A stretch of DNA of 9,664 bases, from contig CAADVN010000010.1 in assembly GCA_900752445.1 (NCBI GenBank), positions 1 through 9,664 on the forward strand, read 5' to 3'. The position numbers and the translations under genes were made by a program. Positions 1 through 8,274 of this stretch are shown here, one piece after another. The notes below the pieces were generated by a model. That model worked only from the letters and a program-made list of their open reading frames with translations, had not been told where the DNA came from and did no database searches. This stretch comes from an uncultured Oscillospiraceae bacterium (GTDB lineage Bacteria > Bacillota > Clostridia > Oscillospirales > Oscillospiraceae). How positions within the stretch are numbered: position 1 is the first letter of the stretch; each line of letters begins with the position of its first letter.

Positions 1-1347
1 CCCGCCCCTCGCGCCGCCGCGCCCGCCCACGCTCCGCGTGTGCGCCAGCACCGCGAAATACTGGCCCGGGCGCTCCGGCAGCCTCTCCACCTCCTCGCGG
101 AAGATGGCGTCGGCCCGGCGCAGGACGCGCAGCCGCTCCTCCGTTACCTCTCCGATGACCCGCACCGCAAGCCCCGGGCCGGGGAAGGGCTGGCGGCTCA
201 CTAACGCCTCCGGCAGGCCCAGCTCGCGCCCCAGTGCGCGCACCTCGTCCTTGAACAGCCCGCGCAGCGGCTCCACCACGCCCTTGAAGGCCATGTCGCT
301 CGGCAGCCCGCCCACGTTGTGGTGGCTCTTGATCTTCGCCGCCTCGCCCGTGCCGCTCTCCACCACGTCCGGGTAGATAGTGCCCTGCACGAGGTATTCC
401 GGATTACCGAGCCGCTCCGCCTCTGCCTCGAACACGCGCACGAACTCCTCGCCTATGATGCGCCGCTTCATTTCCGGCTCCGTCACGCCGCGCAGTTTAC
501 ATAAAAACCGTTCCTTAGCGTCCACGCGCACAAAATCAAGGCCGCTCCGGGCGCGGAAGGTGCGCTCGACCAGCTCGGCCTCGCCCTCGCGCAGCAGGCC
601 GTGGTCGACGAACACGCAGTGCAGCCGCCCGCGCATGGCCCGCTCGAGCAGCGCCGCCGCGACGGCGGAATCCACGCCGCCGCTCAGGGCGCAGAGCGCA
701 TGTCTGCCCGCAAGCTCAGTGCGGTAACGCTCTATGAGCCGCTGGGCGCAGGCGTCCATATGCCAGCTGCCAGCGCAGCCGCAGATATCGTAGAGGAAAT
801 TCCGCAGGATATCCCGCCCGCGCTCCGTATGCGTCACCTCTGGGTGGAACTGCAGGCCGTAGAGCCCTGACTGCGGATTTTCCATGGCCGCGACGGGGCA
901 TTTTTCCGTGCTTGCCGTGGTCTTGAAGCCCGCGGGCGGCGCGAGCACCATGTCCGTGTGGCTCATCCAGCACTCGCTCTCGCCGGCGCAGCCGCGAAAG
1001 AGTGAGCTGTCAGACGCCAGTAGCCTTACGCCGCCGTACTCGCCCGAGGCCCCGGCGGAGCCGACCTCGCCGCCCTCGAGATACGCCATGAGCTGGCAGC
1101 CGTAGCAGATGCCCAGCACCGGCATGCCGAGGTGCAGCACCCCGCGCGCGCACTTGGGCGAGGACGGCTCCGGCACGCTCTGCGGCCCGCCCGTGAGGAT
1201 GATGCCCGAGCAGCCCGCAGCCGCTATGCGCTCGGGCGAGGCGGCGCGCCAGCTCACTATCTCCGCGTACACGCCCAGCTCCCTCACGCGCCGGGCTATG
1301 AGCAGCGCGTACTGCCCGCCGAAGTCTATGACCAGTATCTTTTCCAC
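1..1347 (-). CDS. guaA: GMP synthase (glutamine-hydrolysing), partial at 3' end
   Basis: GuaA converts XMP to GMP with ATP and glutamine in the cytoplasm, the last step of the guanine branch. 449 codons are visible against roughly 510-525 in the family, so about 65 C-terminal residues lie beyond the window. The N-terminal class I amidotransferase domain shows GICYGCQ with nucleophile Cys81 and FHPEVTHT with His168 and Glu170. The ATP pyrophosphatase domain has SGGVDS at residues 222-227, then QGTIYPDVVESG and the dimerisation-region motif SRQPFPGPGLAVRVIGE. The start is GTG, chosen because GGAGG lies 7 bases upstream (1355-1359) and the protein begins at the usual place (VEKILVIDFGGQYA). It follows glmS after 16 bp and is the last visible operon gene. 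The last eight visible residues (bases 1-24) read GRGGARGG, where the family has VMGDGR-like sequence, so this edge is doubtful. Confidence 0.95.
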   Translation of the reverse strand, partial: MEKILVIDFGGQYALLIARRVRELGVYAEIVSWRAASPERIAAAGCSGIILTGGPQSVPEPSSPKCARGVLHLGMPVLGICYGCQLMAYLEGGEVGSAGASGEYGGVRLLASDSSLFRGCAGESECWMSHTDMVLAPPAGFKTTASTEKCPVAAMENPQSGLYGLQFHPEVTHTERGRDILRNFLYDICGCAGSWHMDACAQRLIERYRTELAGRHALCALSGGVDSAVAAALLERAMRGRLHCVFVDHGLLREGEAELVERTFRARSGLDFVRVDAKERFLCKLRGVTEPEMKRRIIGEEFVRVFEAEAERLGNPEYLVQGTIYPDVVESGTGEAAKIKSHHNVGGLPSDMAFKGVVEPLRGLFKDEVRALGRELGLPEALVSRQPFPGPGLAVRVIGEVTEERLRVLRRADAIFREEVERLPERPGQYFAVLAHTRSVGGRGGARGG

Positions 1348-1354
1348 CTTGTAT

Positions 1355-1359
1355 CCTCC
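1355..1359 (-). promoter_or_regulatory. Ribosome binding site of guaA
   Basis: GGAGG on the minus strand, 7 bases before a GTG codon. It fixes the guaA start at the GTG whose first base is 1347, since no ATG lies nearby in frame and the site occupies the 16-bp gap after glmS. Confidence 0.8.
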
Positions 1360-1363
1360 AGTT

Positions 1364-3190
1364 TCACTCGACTGTCACGGATTTCGCGAGGTTCTTGGGC
1401 TTATCTATGTCGCAGCCCTTCTCACGCGCCGCGTAATAGGCCAGCAGCTGCAGCGGGACTATCTCCGCCACGGCGTCGAAGACCGGGTCGGTGCGCGGGA
1501 TGAAGATGACGTCGTCCGCCGCCGAGAGGATGCGCCGGTTCCCGGTCAGTGCCACGGCCAGCACCTTCGCGCCGCGCGCCTTGACCTCCTCGATGGCGTT
1601 CACCATCTTCTCCATCAGCTCCTCGCGGCAGCAGAGCGCGATGACCGGCGTGTCCTCGTCTATGAGCGCTATCGTGCCGTGCTTGAGTTCGCCCGCGGCG
1701 TAGGCCTCCGAGTGGTTGTAGCTTATCTCCTTCATCTTCAGCGCCGCCTCGAGCGCCACGGCGCAATCGACGTTGCGTCCTATATAGTACAGCGCGTCGC
1801 CGAGGCAGTACCGCTTTGCCAGCGCGGGCAGGGCGCGGTTCATGTCTATGGCCCTCTGTATGGCGTCGGGGATATAGTAGAGCCGGGAGGCCAGCGCGTT
1901 CAGCTCACCGGCGCTTATCCGGCCCAGCCTCTGCGCGAAGTGGGCCGCGAGGGCGCAGATGACGGCCACCTGCGTCGTGTAGCCCTTGGTAGAGGCAACG
2001 GCGATCTCCGGCCCGGCGCGCGTGTACACCACGTCGTCCGCGAGCTTTGCGAGGCTGCTGCCCACGACGTTCACGATTGCCAGCAGCCTCGCGCCACGGG
2101 CCTTGCACTCCTTCGCCGCCGCGAGGGTATCCGCCGTCTCGCCCGACTGCGAGAGCGCTATGACCAGCGTGTCGGGCCCGATGAGCGGGTCGGAGTACCT
2201 CAGCTCGCTGGCCAGCTCGGCAGTGACGGGTATGCGGCAGAGCCGCTCGAGCGCTTTCTTGCCCACGCAGCCCGCGTAATATGCCGAGCCGCAGGCGGTG
2301 ATGACGACGGAGCGTATCCGCCCGAGCGCCTCGTCGCTGATGCCCAGCTCCTCGAACTCGATGCCGCCGCAGCGCAGCCTCGGCTCGAGCGCGGCCCGGA
2401 CGGCACGCGGCTGCTCCATGATCTCCTTGAGCATGAAGTGCTCGTAGCCGCCCTTCTCCGCGGCCTCTACGCCCCACTCTATGCGCGTGACCTCGGCCTG
2501 CACCGGCCTGCCCGCGCAGTCGAATACTGTCACGCCCTCGGGCCGCAGCTCCGCGAACTGCCCGTCCTCGAGGAACACCGCGTTCTTCGTGTGCGCCACC
2601 AGCGCCGTGACGTCGGAGGCGAAGTAGTTCTCGCCCACGCCGAGGCCCAGTATGAGAGGGCTGGACTCTCGCACGGCGTAGAGCGTGCCCGGCGCATCGG
2701 AGCAGACGATGCCCAGCGCGTAGCTGCCCTCGAGCCGCGCAGTCGTGCGCATGACCGCTTCCTTCAAATCGCCGGTATAGCAGGTCTCGAGCAGGTGGAC
2801 GATGACCTCCGTGTCCGTCTCGCTCGCGAAGCTGCAGCCGCGCCGGATAAGCTCGTCGCGCAGGCTTCGGTAGTTTTCTATGATGCCGTTGTGCACGACG
2901 GCGAAACGCCCGTCGTTGCTGACGTGCGGGTGGGCGTTTAAGTCCGTCGGCGCGCCGTGCGTAGCCCAGCGGGTGTGGCCTATGCCCGAACGACCGCGCA
3001 GCGCCCTGCCGTTATCCGTCAGCTCGCAGAGGCTGTCTATCCTCCCGCTCGTCTTCGCCAGCTCGAGGCCGTCCTCGCCCATGATGGCGATGCCTGCCGA
3101 GTCGTAGCCGCGATATTCCAGCGCCCGAAGGCCGTCCAGCAGCACCGGCGCCGCTTCTCTTCTGCCCGTAAAGCCTGTTATGCCGCACAT
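1364..3190 (-). CDS. glmS: Glutamine-fructose-6-phosphate aminotransferase (isomerising)
   Basis: GlmS makes glucosamine-6-phosphate from fructose-6-phosphate and glutamine, the entry point to peptidoglycan amino sugars. The protein is full length at 608 residues (E. coli 609). The N-terminal Ntn-hydrolase glutaminase begins MCGITGF, so Cys2 becomes the N-terminal nucleophile. GHTRWATHG (residues 71-79) and HNGIIENY (from 100) are the glutamine-site motifs. Two SIS sugar-isomerase domains follow: TACGS at 298-302, matching the E. coli numbering, and a second with KMKEISYNHSEAYAAGELKHG, which carries the catalytic Glu and His. The C-terminus NLAKSVTVE, with its essential Lys, is intact. AAGGAG lies 5 bases before the ATG. 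The gene starts 16 bp after purA. No glmS ribozyme fits in that gap, so control is expected from the operon promoter. Confidence 0.98.
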   Translation of the reverse strand: MCGITGFTGRREAAPVLLDGLRALEYRGYDSAGIAIMGEDGLELAKTSGRIDSLCELTDNGRALRGRSGIGHTRWATHGAPTDLNAHPHVSNDGRFAVVHNGIIENYRSLRDELIRRGCSFASETDTEVIVHLLETCYTGDLKEAVMRTTARLEGSYALGIVCSDAPGTLYAVRESSPLILGLGVGENYFASDVTALVAHTKNAVFLEDGQFAELRPEGVTVFDCAGRPVQAEVTRIEWGVEAAEKGGYEHFMLKEIMEQPRAVRAALEPRLRCGGIEFEELGISDEALGRIRSVVITACGSAYYAGCVGKKALERLCRIPVTAELASELRYSDPLIGPDTLVIALSQSGETADTLAAAKECKARGARLLAIVNVVGSSLAKLADDVVYTRAGPEIAVASTKGYTTQVAVICALAAHFAQRLGRISAGELNALASRLYYIPDAIQRAIDMNRALPALAKRYCLGDALYYIGRNVDCAVALEAALKMKEISYNHSEAYAAGELKHGTIALIDEDTPVIALCCREELMEKMVNAIEEVKARGAKVLAVALTGNRRILSAADDVIFIPRTDPVFDAVAEIVPLQLLAYYAAREKGCDIDKPKNLAKSVTVE

Positions 3191-3206
3191 ATGCTCTCCT
3201 TTCCAC

Positions 3207-4481
3207 TCAGAGCCTGATGTATTCGTCCCGGCCCGCGCCGACCGATACCCAGCCGATGGGGCAGCCAGCCTCCTCGGCTATCCTGCGCACATAGCGCCGG
3301 GCGGCAAGCGGCAGGTCGGTCCATTTCCGGGCCTTCGAGATGTCGCAGAGCCAGCCGTCCATGTATTCTATGACCGGCTTTGCCTTCCCCAGCGCCGCAG
3401 GAAATGGGAAATCCCTCGATTCGACTCCGTCTGTCTCGTAGCCCACGCAGAGCGGTACCCTGTCCATGTAGCCGAGTACGTCGAGCTTCGTGAGCGCGAG
3501 CTTTGTCGCGCCCTGCAGGCGCACGCCGCAGCGCGTCGCAACGAGGTCTATTGGCCCCACGCGCCGGGGCCGGCCCGTCTTCGCGCCGTACTCCGCGCCC
3601 GCGCGCCGGAGCGTCTCCGCCTCCGGGCCGAACCACTCGCACACAAACGGCCCCTCTCCAACGCAGGTCGAGTAGGCCTTGACGACGCCGACGACCTCGT
3701 CCAAACTTCCCTTCGCCATGCCGCTGCCCATGAGGGCGTAGGCCGCGAGGGTGTTGGACGAGGTCGTATAGGGGCAGATGCCGTGCTCAAGGTCGCGCAG
3801 GGCGCCCAGCTGGGCCTCAAAGAGTATGCTCCTGCCCGAGGCCGCCGCAGAGTCGAGGAAGCGGCCCGTGTCGCGTATGAAGGGCAGGAGCGGCTCGGCA
3901 TAGCGCTCTACCCAGTCCATCAGCTCGCCCAGCGTATGGCCCTTAGCGCCATAGACGCGCGTGAGCGTCAGGTTCTTCCATTCGAGCAGCTCCGCGAGCC
4001 GCTCCTTGAACTGCTCGGGATAGCGCAGGTCTCCCGCCTGCAGCGTCTTCTTCTGGTACTTATCCGAGTAAAAGGGCGCTATGCCCTGACCAGTCGAGCC
4101 GAACTTGTGCGCGCCCAGCCGCGCCTCCTCCAGCGCGTCCTGCTCCCTGTGCCAGGGCAGGAGCAGGCCCGCGCGTTCGCTTATCATGAGGTTGTCCGGC
4201 GTTATGTCAACTCCACTTGCCCGCACCTGGGCTATTTCCTCCGAGAGGCTTTGGAGGTCGAGCGCCACGCCGGGGCCGAGGACGTTCACGACCCCGGCCC
4301 GGAAGATGCCCGAGGGCAGCAGGTGCAAGGCGAACTTGCCCCGGTCATTTATGACCGTGTGCCCGGCGTTGCCGCCGCCCTGATAGCGCACTACGATGTC
4401 GTAGTCCGCCGTGAGCAGGTCTACCATACGGCCCTTGCCCTCGTCGCCCCAGTTTATTCCCACTACCGCGCAGTTAGACAT
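3207..4481 (-). CDS. purA: Adenylosuccinate synthetase
   Basis: PurA joins IMP and aspartate using GTP to give adenylosuccinate, the committed step to AMP. The protein is 424 residues, normal for bacterial PurA (about 425-435). The N-terminal motif GINWGDEGKGR carries catalytic Asp13, and NAGHTV carries His41; both residue numbers equal those of E. coli. GSTGQGIAPFYSDK and TTSSNTLAAYALMGSGM are the IMP-binding loops, and the C-terminal GTP-base region ends GWVSVGAGRDEYIRL. The usual TQWGDEGKGK is here INWGDEGKGR, a conservative variant. The ATG at 4481 lies inside the end of asnB (19-base overlap), and its GGAGG (4489-4493) is in asnB coding sequence, which suggests translational coupling. 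PurA uses aspartate, the same substrate AsnB consumes. Confidence 0.96.
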   Translation of the reverse strand: MSNCAVVGINWGDEGKGRMVDLLTADYDIVVRYQGGGNAGHTVINDRGKFALHLLPSGIFRAGVVNVLGPGVALDLQSLSEEIAQVRASGVDITPDNLMISERAGLLLPWHREQDALEEARLGAHKFGSTGQGIAPFYSDKYQKKTLQAGDLRYPEQFKERLAELLEWKNLTLTRVYGAKGHTLGELMDWVERYAEPLLPFIRDTGRFLDSAAASGRSILFEAQLGALRDLEHGICPYTTSSNTLAAYALMGSGMAKGSLDEVVGVVKAYSTCVGEGPFVCEWFGPEAETLRRAGAEYGAKTGRPRRVGPIDLVATRCGVRLQGATKLALTKLDVLGYMDRVPLCVGYETDGVESRDFPFPAALGKAKPVIEYMDGWLCDISKARKWTDLPLAARRYVRRIAEEAGCPIGWVSVGAGRDEYIRL

Positions 4482-6085
4482 TTTGCTTCCTCCATACTTT
4501 CAATGCTTTTGCCGCTCGCGCCATAGTTCGCGAGGAACCGGGCCGAGGGGTCGCCCACGTCGCAGCCTTCCCAGCTCCGGTTCGGCATCCAGAAGCCGGG
4601 TATCATCTCCGCTTGGCCGGGGTAGTAACGCTCGAATATCTCGCGGTAGAGCAGCGCTTCCTTCGTAAAAGGCTGCGCAAAGGTGTATTTTTTGCGTTTG
4701 CGCTCAAAGTCCGCATCGGAGTACACGCGCTCTGCCAGAGCCTTGAGGCTGTCGGCCAGCGAGTGTCCCACGGCGTCCGAAAATGCCGCCTTCTCGCGCC
4801 AGAGTATGTCGTCTGGGATGAGGCCCTCGCCGTCGAAGGCCCGGCGGAGCAGGTACTTGCCCACGCCGTGGCGGTTCATTTTGAGCTCCGGGTCTATGGC
4901 CATGACATAGCTCTCAAAGTCCAGGTCGCCGAAGGGCACCCTCGCCTCGAGCGAGTGTACCGAGATGCAGCGGTCGGCGCGCAGCACGTCGTAGGCATAC
5001 AGCTCGCGCACGCGCTTTTGCGCCTCGCGCTGGAATTCCTCCGCCGAGGGCGCGAAGTCCGTGTACTTGTAGCCGAAGAGCTCGTCGGAGACCTCGCCCG
5101 TGAGCAGGACGCGCACGTCCGTCCGCTCGTGTATGGCCTTGCAGACGAGGTACATGCCTATGCTGGCCCGGACGGTGGTGATGTCGTAGCTGCCGATGGC
5201 GGCGATGACCTCGGGCAGGGCGGCGACGGCCTCTCCAACCGGCACGACGACCTCGGTGTGTTCGCTGCCGAGGTAGGCCGCGGCCTCGCGGGCGTAGCCG
5301 AGGTCGATGGCGTCGCCGCTCATGCCTATGGCGAAGGTGCGTATCCTTTTTCCCGTCAGGCGCGCCGCTATGCCGCAGACGAGCGAGGAGTCCAGCCCGC
5401 CGCTCAGGAGGAAGCCCACCTTCGCGTCCGAGACGAGGCGCTTTTCCACGGCCCTCACGAGCCGCTCACGTATGCCCGCGCAGGCCTCGTCCTCCGTGCC
5501 GCTCACCACTTCCGTGACCTCGCCGGGGTCGGCGTAGCGGGTGAACCTGCCGCCCCGCCAGAAGCAGCCGGGCGGGAAGGGGATCACCTTTTCCACGAGG
5601 CCGACGAGGTTCTTCGCCTCGCTCGCAAACACTATGCTGCCTCGGGCATCATAGCCGTAGAACAGCGGGCGGATGCCTATGGGGTCGCGCGCCGCGACAA
5701 ACTCGCGCGTGTCGCCATCGTAGATGACGAGCGCGAACTCCGCGTCTAGCATTTTGAACATATCCGCGCCGTATTCCTTCCAAAGCGGAAGCAGTATCTC
5801 GCAGTCTGAGCCGCTTTTGAAGGCGTATTTCGCAGAAAGTTCCTCTTTTATCTTCTCAAAACCGTAGATCTCGCCGTTGCAGACCACATAGCTGCCGTCC
5901 AGCTCGAAGGGCTGCATACCGCTCGGCTCAAGGCCCATGATGGCCAGACGGTGGAAGGCCAGCAAGCCGTCATCCAGGCGTATGACCCGGCTGTCATCCG
6001 GGCCGCGCGACTTCGTGCGCTCAAAGCCCGCTTCAAAGGCGGGCATATCCGGCTCGGGGCCGCAATATCCCATGATAGAACACAT
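4463..6085 (-). CDS. asnB: Asparagine synthase (glutamine-hydrolysing)
   Basis: AsnB amidates aspartate to asparagine with ATP and glutamine nitrogen. The protein is 540 residues, close to E. coli AsnB (554). It starts MCSIMGY, giving the Cys2 nucleophile of the class II glutaminase. SRGPDD near residue 30 and CNGEIYGF near 69-76 are glutamine-site motifs. The synthetase domain carries the PP-loop SGGLDSS at residues 228-234 and then TTVRASIGMYLV, TGEVSDELFGYKYTDF and SLEARVPFGDLDF. The loop after GE reads VSDELFGYKY, where E. coli has GSDEVFGGYL, a subfamily difference rather than damage. AAGGAGGT lies 5 bases before the ATG and overlaps the glnN stop. The stop codon lies 19 bases inside purA. 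Confidence 0.97.
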   Translation of the reverse strand: MCSIMGYCGPEPDMPAFEAGFERTKSRGPDDSRVIRLDDGLLAFHRLAIMGLEPSGMQPFELDGSYVVCNGEIYGFEKIKEELSAKYAFKSGSDCEILLPLWKEYGADMFKMLDAEFALVIYDGDTREFVAARDPIGIRPLFYGYDARGSIVFASEAKNLVGLVEKVIPFPPGCFWRGGRFTRYADPGEVTEVVSGTEDEACAGIRERLVRAVEKRLVSDAKVGFLLSGGLDSSLVCGIAARLTGKRIRTFAIGMSGDAIDLGYAREAAAYLGSEHTEVVVPVGEAVAALPEVIAAIGSYDITTVRASIGMYLVCKAIHERTDVRVLLTGEVSDELFGYKYTDFAPSAEEFQREAQKRVRELYAYDVLRADRCISVHSLEARVPFGDLDFESYVMAIDPELKMNRHGVGKYLLRRAFDGEGLIPDDILWREKAAFSDAVGHSLADSLKALAERVYSDADFERKRKKYTFAQPFTKEALLYREIFERYYPGQAEMIPGFWMPNRSWEGCDVGDPSARFLANYGASGKSIESMEEAKCLTAR

Positions 6086-6090
6086 GTTTT

Positions 6091-6098
6091 ACCTCCTT
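6091..6098 (-). promoter_or_regulatory. Ribosome binding site of asnB, overlapping the glnN stop
   Basis: AAGGAGGT, a near-perfect anti-16S match, 5 bases before the asnB ATG. Its first bases are part of the glnN TAA stop, so ribosomes finishing glnN stop on the asnB initiation site. This supports a single coupled transcript and fixes the start at Cys2-proximal MCSIMGY. Confidence 0.8.
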
Positions 6099-8190
6099 AT
6101 CCCACGCTGTAGAGCAGCTCGCGGTAGCTCGGGTAGGGCCAGAACTTCGCGGCGGTGATGCTCTCGGCCTCGTCGGCGGCGGCGCGCAGCTCGCGCATGC
6201 GCGGGAGCAGGTCGTCGCGTATGGCACAGCTCTCTGCGGTGACGCCCACAGTGTCGTGCAGCCGGAGCAGGGCATCCTCGAGCGCCTCGGTATTTGCGGC
6301 AATGACGTCGCAGAGCGTGGAGAGCCGGCGCACCAGCCCGCGCTCGTAGGCGCAGGGGCAGTCCGGGTCGAGGGCACGCTTGGCTGCGGCGGTCTTTGCG
6401 ACCTCGGCGGCGTAGGCCTCGACGGCGGGCAGGATGTCCTTCTTGGCCATGTCGGCCATGGTCAGGGCCTCGATGTTCACCGTCTTGCAGTAGTTCTCGA
6501 GCATGATCTCATATCTCGAGCGCAGCTCCGCCTCGGTGTAGACGCCGAGGGATGTGAGCATGTCGATGTTCTTCTTATCCAGCAGCCTGGGCATGCAGTC
6601 GGGCGTCGTGCGCAGGTCGGAGAGCCCGCGGCGCTCCGCCTCATGCAGCCAGGCAGCGTCGTAACCGTTGCCGTTGAAGATTATGCGCTTGTGGGCGGAG
6701 ATGACGCCCCGGATCAGCGCGTGCAGGGCTGCGTCAAAGTCCTCTGCGCCCTCGAGCGCGTCGGCGTAGCGGCGCAGGACCGAGGCGACGGCGGAGTTGA
6801 GCATGATGTTCGCGCAGGCTATGGAGTTGGACGAGCCGAGCATGCGGAACTCGAACTTGTTGCCCGTGAATGCGAAGGGCGAGGTGCGGTTGCGGTCCGT
6901 CGTGTCCTTCTGGAAATGCGGCAGGGTATCAACACCGAGGCGCATCTGGCTCCGCTCTGCGGCGGAATAGGGCAGGTCGGCCTCGATGGCCTTGAGTATG
7001 GCCGTCAGCTCGTCGCCGAGGAAGATGGATACGACGGCCGGCGGGGCCTCGTTCGCGCCCAGGCGGTGGTCGTTGCCCGCAGTCGCCACGGCGAGCCGGA
7101 GCAGGTCCTGGTACTCATCCACGGCCTCTATGACCGAGCAGAGGAAGATGAGGAACTGTGCGTTCTCGTGCGGCGTCTCACCCGGCGAGAGCAGGTTCGC
7201 GCCGGCATCGGTGGTTATCGACCAGTTGTTGTGCTTGCCCGAGCCGTTCACGCCCGCGAAGGGCTTCTCGTGCAGCAGGCAGGCCAGGCCGTGCTTAGCC
7301 GCGACCTTCTGCATTATCTCCATCGTGAGCTGGTTGTGGTCCGTGGCTATGTTAGCCGCTCCGTAGATGGGCGCGAGCTCATGCTGGGCCGGGGCGACCT
7401 CGTTGTGCTCTGTCTTCACCAGCACGCCGAGCTTCCAGAGCTCCTCGTCCAGCTCCTGCATATAGGCCTCGACCCGGGGCTTGATGCTGCCGAAGTAGTG
7501 GTCGTCGAGCTCCTGGCCCTTGGGCGGGCGGGCGCCGAAGAGCGTGCGGCCCGTGCAGACGAGGTCGGGGCGCTTTTTGAACATCTCCTTATCAATAAGG
7601 AAGTATTCCTGCTCCGGCCCGACGCTGGGCACTACCCGGCGCACGGACGTGTTCCCGAACAGACGCAGGACTCGCATCGCCTCGCGCGATAGGGCGGCCA
7701 TGGAGCGCAGCAGCGGCGTCTTCTTGTCCAGGGCCTCGCCTCCGTAGGAGCAAAAGGCCGTGGGTATGCAGAGCGTGTGGCCCTTTATAAAGGCATAGCT
7801 CGTCGGGTCCCAGGCGGTGTAGCCGCGCGCCTCAAATGTAGCGCGCAGGCCGCCCGAGGGAAAGCTCGACGCGTCCGGCTCGCCCTGGATGAGCTCGCGG
7901 CCAGAGAATTCCATGATCACGCCGCCGTCCGGAGCGTGGCTTATGAAGCTGTCGTGTTTTTCCGCCGTGATGCCGGTCATGGGCTGGAACCAGTGCGTGA
8001 AATGCGTTGCGCCGCGCTCAACAGCCCAGTCCTTCATCGCCGTTGCGACCTCGTCTGCAACGTTCTGATTGAGCGGACGCCCGGCTTCGATGGTCTCCTT
8101 CAAGGAATCGTAGACCCAGCCGGGGAGCCTCGCTCTCATGGCCCTGTCATCAAATACCATACATCCAAAATACTCGGGTACTGCCGTCAT
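6097..8190 (-). CDS. glnN: Glutamine synthetase type III
   Basis: GlnN makes glutamine from glutamate, ammonia and ATP and is the likely main ammonia-assimilating enzyme here. With the start at 8190 it is 697 residues, typical of GSIII (about 700-730) and far longer than GSI (about 440-470). Visible motifs are GPEQEYFLID from residue 191 (metal-binding glutamates), HNEVAPAQHELAPIY, NGSGKHNN at 315-322, the GSIII-type sequence RNRTSPFAFTGNKFEFRMLGSS, and the C-terminal WPYPSYRELLYSV. The start MTAVPEYFG is preferred over in-frame codons further upstream. AAAAGGTG precedes it by about 8-10 bases, and an extended reading would run through the leader hairpin and begin upstream of the promoter -10 box. 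It is the first gene of the operon and is divergent from the type I homologue. Confidence 0.96.
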   Translation of the reverse strand: MTAVPEYFGCMVFDDRAMRARLPGWVYDSLKETIEAGRPLNQNVADEVATAMKDWAVERGATHFTHWFQPMTGITAEKHDSFISHAPDGGVIMEFSGRELIQGEPDASSFPSGGLRATFEARGYTAWDPTSYAFIKGHTLCIPTAFCSYGGEALDKKTPLLRSMAALSREAMRVLRLFGNTSVRRVVPSVGPEQEYFLIDKEMFKKRPDLVCTGRTLFGARPPKGQELDDHYFGSIKPRVEAYMQELDEELWKLGVLVKTEHNEVAPAQHELAPIYGAANIATDHNQLTMEIMQKVAAKHGLACLLHEKPFAGVNGSGKHNNWSITTDAGANLLSPGETPHENAQFLIFLCSVIEAVDEYQDLLRLAVATAGNDHRLGANEAPPAVVSIFLGDELTAILKAIEADLPYSAAERSQMRLGVDTLPHFQKDTTDRNRTSPFAFTGNKFEFRMLGSSNSIACANIMLNSAVASVLRRYADALEGAEDFDAALHALIRGVISAHKRIIFNGNGYDAAWLHEAERRGLSDLRTTPDCMPRLLDKKNIDMLTSLGVYTEAELRSRYEIMLENYCKTVNIEALTMADMAKKDILPAVEAYAAEVAKTAAAKRALDPDCPCAYERGLVRRLSTLCDVIAANTEALEDALLRLHDTVGVTAESCAIRDDLLPRMRELRAAADEAESITAAKFWPYPSYRELLYSVG

Positions 8191-8198
8191 TCCGCTCA

Positions 8199-8206
8199 CA
8201 CCTTTT
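8199..8206 (-). promoter_or_regulatory. Ribosome binding site of glnN
   Basis: AAAAGGTG lies just upstream of the ATG at 8190 and directly after the U-rich tail of the leader hairpin. It supports MTAVPEYFG as the true N-terminus and rejects the longer in-frame reading that begins at 8295. Confidence 0.65.
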
Positions 8207-8208
8207 CT

Positions 8209-8260
8209 TAAAAATAGAAAAGCAGGGACGCCGCAGGTATGCTGCCTGCGGCGTCCTTGC
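8209..8260 (-). terminator. Terminator-like hairpin in the glnN leader (candidate attenuator)
   Basis: On the minus strand bases 8260-8245 (GCAAGGACGCCGCAGG) pair with 8237-8222 (CCTGCGGCGTCCCTGC), a 16-bp stem with one wobble around the 7-base loop CAGCATA. The tail TTTTCTATTTTT follows at once. This has the shape of an intrinsic terminator on the strand that carries the glnN operon, and it sits between the promoter and the ribosome binding site, so it would end most transcripts unless bypassed. On the plus strand no T-run follows, so it is not a terminator for plus-strand transcription. I see no competing antiterminator stem, and only about 8 bases of transcript precede the hairpin. A role as a 5' stabilising stem is the alternative. 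Confidence 0.72.
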
Positions 8261-8274
8261 CGTACAACGCGAAC

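Noticed and set aside
1109..2941. 610-codon plus-strand open frame opposite glmS
   Set aside because: It lies antisense to glmS and the start of guaA, which have full family motifs and ribosome sites. Its product is Arg-, Val- and Ala-rich with no recognisable domain. Long antisense frames are expected in GC-rich coding DNA.
3191..3206. glmS ribozyme upstream of glmS
   Set aside because: The purA-glmS gap is only 16 bp, too short for the ribozyme, and no ribozyme core is seen at the end of purA.
3180..4526. 448-codon plus-strand open frame opposite purA
   Set aside because: Exact shadow of purA with low-complexity composition, no ribosome site and no family resemblance.
4613..5749. 378-codon plus-strand open frame opposite asnB
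   Set aside because: Antisense to a complete AsnB; Val/Ala/Arg/Asp-rich shadow frame without motifs.
6256..7692. 478-codon plus-strand open frame opposite glnN
   Set aside because: Antisense to a complete GSIII; composition is that of a reverse-complement reading, with no start signals.
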